Source of the DNA: Apostichopus japonicus
Taxonomy: Eukaryota; Echinodermata; Holothuroidea; Aspidochirotida; Stichopodidae
Direction of reading: 5' to 3'
NCBI RefSeq assembly: GCF_037975245.1
Contig: NC_092561.1
Location: 13,389,001-13,453,000, forward strand
Length of the DNA: 64,000 bases
The position numbers and the translations under genes are program-made. The notes under the pieces are model-generated. The model was given only the letters and a program-made list of their open reading frames with translations. It was not told the origin of the DNA and did not search any database. Each line of letters begins with the position of its first letter. The stretch's first letter is position 1. Shown in pieces: positions 62,330 through 64,000 of the stretch.

Positions 62330-63345
62330 TGGAGAACACTTTAACCTTCCCAACCACAGAGCTTCCAACTGACCCACAATTCGCGGGTTGGACCCGCATT
62401 CTATCACTCAAAGCCCCTGACCCGCTCAAGCATCCCAAAATCTGCATTGTAATTGACAAGTATACATAAAAAACTTGCATCAAATTTGGACTTAGCAACC
62501 ATCATTTCTTTAGCATTTAGCATAATAGAGTATAAAACCTCCTTTACATCATCATTTCAACCTCAAATTAGGCTATATTTCATTTCATTGGGGCGAGCAG
62601 CGAACATTTTCATGCCACGGGCAAGAATGAATTATCACCTATTACTCAATTTATTGATGTTAAACACAAAAAAACGCATATTTCTCAGAAAATTGTGGGT
62701 AACAAAAGCCTTTCTAGGTGCCACCAGTTTACATGTAGGCATCACCAGGATTCCAAAAAAAATAAAAAGGGGAGGGAGACACCCCCCATATACCCCTCCC
62801 CCAGGACGGCAATTCGTGGCATGGACCAGCATTTGCCTTTTCAAGAGTTGGGAGCTATGCAACCATACCATTAACGTCATGTCTCTATAGGCCCAGGGGA
62901 TTGAATCCTTAGGTAGCAGTCCTGAGCTAGTGCGAATCAGCAGAGAGAGGTTGTGGATGCTACGACTTCGCACCATTCAACCTCATGGGCTCAACATTCA
63001 GGAAGGACATGACTAACTTTTCTCCATTCCCCCTCCTTCTCCCCTTGCCCCCCTCCCCCATTACTCCTCTTCTCATAGCTTTTTCCACCCCTTTTTTTCT
63101 CCACACTTTTCTGTCGTTGTCCTTCTCCAGTTTATTTCCTACCCCTTCCCTTAATCCTCTCTTTGTCCCCCCCACTGTTTATCTCCTACCTATCCTCTTC
63201 CCCTGTTGGTTTTTATCTTTCATTCTTCTCCCCATCCCTTGTCTACTAATCCCCTTACATCTATCTCTTTGTGTTCACCATGCTCATCAACTTGTCTATA
63301 TTATGTGCATGTTTTTTTCTACACAGGCTCTCTAGTGGATAAGCT
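62330..63345 (+). mobile_element. Penelope-like element 3' fragment, split by a hAT MITE
   Basis: GGAGAACACTTTAACCTTCC (62331) matches the GEHVNLPNH coding part of the copy at 8757-9675. After a 503-bp insertion the match resumes (ATTAACGTCATGTCTCTATAG, GTGCGAATCAGCAGAGAGAG, CGCACCATTCAACCTCATGG). It then continues through the CT-rich 3' tract to about 63345. Frames are broken. It lies inside the TTAA-bounded element. Confidence 0.75.
62357..62859. mobile_element. hAT-type MITE nested in the Penelope fragment
   Basis: Ends CAGAGCTTCCAACT and AGTTGGGAGCTATG (reverse complement CATAGCTCCCAACT), 11 of 14 bases matching. Flanks share CAACCA (about 62351-62356 and 62860-62865), an imperfect ~8-bp target duplication. 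The interior block AAAGGGGAGGGAGACACCCC with CCCCTCCCCCAGG resembles the right half of the 17159-17530 MITE. The boundary is also fixed by comparison with the uninterrupted Penelope copy at 9160-9190. Confidence 0.7.
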
Positions 63346-64000
63346 GTTTGCTCACTGTTTTATTTTATTTTGAACTCAAGTATTGAAGAACGTTAGGCCA
63401 GAAGCAAGTCGTTTCGTCAAATAACAGTACATAAGCAGCACACATTCAGTCACGTTTATAGAGAATTACACGACGAAACTATTCGCATTTTATTTCTTCA
63501 GCAATTTCTCCAACAAAAATAGGCAGCACGAGATCATACGGGCCCATATGACTTTCCATAACAACTACCTGCTGCTACGAGCTGGTATAGCGTTTTCCCA
63601 GCAGTACAATATGCACTGTTCCATATAGCAAATCGAAAAATTGCGTAACTCGAATAGCACACAGTACAGTTACACAGTGTGCCTATAGGTTACGCAACAC
63701 TGAGAATCTCGGAAATATGATACCTTCGCGGTAATGGTACCCATTTGCGTATGCTGTTTATAGCTAAGCATGAGAATGCCATATTAAAGAAATGAATATG
63801 TTGCCGCTGTGAGAAGAGGGCAGCATTGTTTTTATTTTTTAATCGGGGAATACGATGAGACAAGATTTTTTATTTTAGCAATTTCCTAGCTGAGAGTGTG
63901 CCTTTAACTTTGTTTTAATAATAGACATTTTTGGGAATGTGTGTCTTACAAGCTGCATTCGTAGATGGTTCTATTGTTGAATGCTTTATAATTCATCGCG

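Larger units (their letters stand above)
59735..63903. mobile_element. 4.17-kb element with TTAA target duplication
   Basis: The left end reads TTAA then AAGCACACTCTCAGCTAGG (59731 on). The reverse complement of the right end reads TTAA then AGGCACACTCTCAGCTAGG (63907 back). The inverted repeat continues to GAAATT, 23 of 24 bases agreeing. TTAA duplications are known for piggyBac and Kolobok transposons; the purine-purine (AA/AG) start is more like Kolobok than piggyBac. No transposase is visible; the inside contains a possible SAMD3-like first exon, a MITE and a Penelope fragment carrying its own hAT insertion. It is therefore non-autonomous or a gutted copy. Confidence 0.75.

Overview
This is AT-rich, repeat-laden animal genomic DNA with spliced genes (clean GT/AG junctions, kilobase introns). 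It is not bacterial or viral. The repeat mix (tRNA-derived SINEs, Tx1/L1-like LINEs, Penelope-like GIY-YIG elements, hAT MITEs, long (TAA)n and (TA)n arrays) fits a marine invertebrate. My best guess is an echinoderm or similar non-vertebrate deuterostome, but no single sequence proves it.

Three solute-carrier loci lie on the + strand. (1) 3452-15701 is a complete concentrative nucleoside transporter gene (SLC28/CNT family). It has ten coding exons, every junction in phase, and a 613-aa product. (2) 32571-34525 is a damaged 3' part of a monocarboxylate-transporter-type gene (SLC16 family). It carries an in-frame stop and two frame breaks, and I cannot find its 5' exons. (3) 48188-55320 is an intact paralogue of it (four coding exons, 442 aa). 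All three are plasma-membrane carriers of small metabolites; no other functional link is visible.

Most of the remaining sequence is mobile DNA. From left to right: SINE remnants near the start; a ~1.5 kb, ~38-bp-period minisatellite in SLC28 intron 1; a Penelope-like fragment and a textbook hAT MITE (8-bp target duplication) in later SLC28 introns; a second hAT MITE with a perfect 8-bp target duplication at 17.2 kb; a 4.93-kb inverted-repeat element at 20.1-25.0 kb carrying a decayed gene that resembles SAMD3-like proteins; a hAT transposase C-terminal remnant at 26.3-26.7 kb; an almost intact Tx1/L1-like LINE (minus strand, one nonsense codon) lying exactly between two long (TAA)n arrays at 27.8-32.4 kb; a second, badly decayed LINE at 38.5-40.5 kb; several recent direct duplications at 43-48 kb; an internally deleted LTR retrotransposon at 50.2-52.2 kb whose empty site can be read from a neighbouring repeat copy; and a 4.17-kb element with TTAA target duplications at 59.7-63.9 kb that contains a nested Penelope/hAT pair.

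The most unusual theme is that SAMD3-like gene pieces recur in three places: inside the 20-25 kb element, antisense within the intact SLC16 gene's first intron at 52.2-52.6 kb, and possibly as a first exon inside the 60-64 kb element. The first and third loci share a short coding exon ending in the same splice phase, followed by a related ~200-bp MITE.
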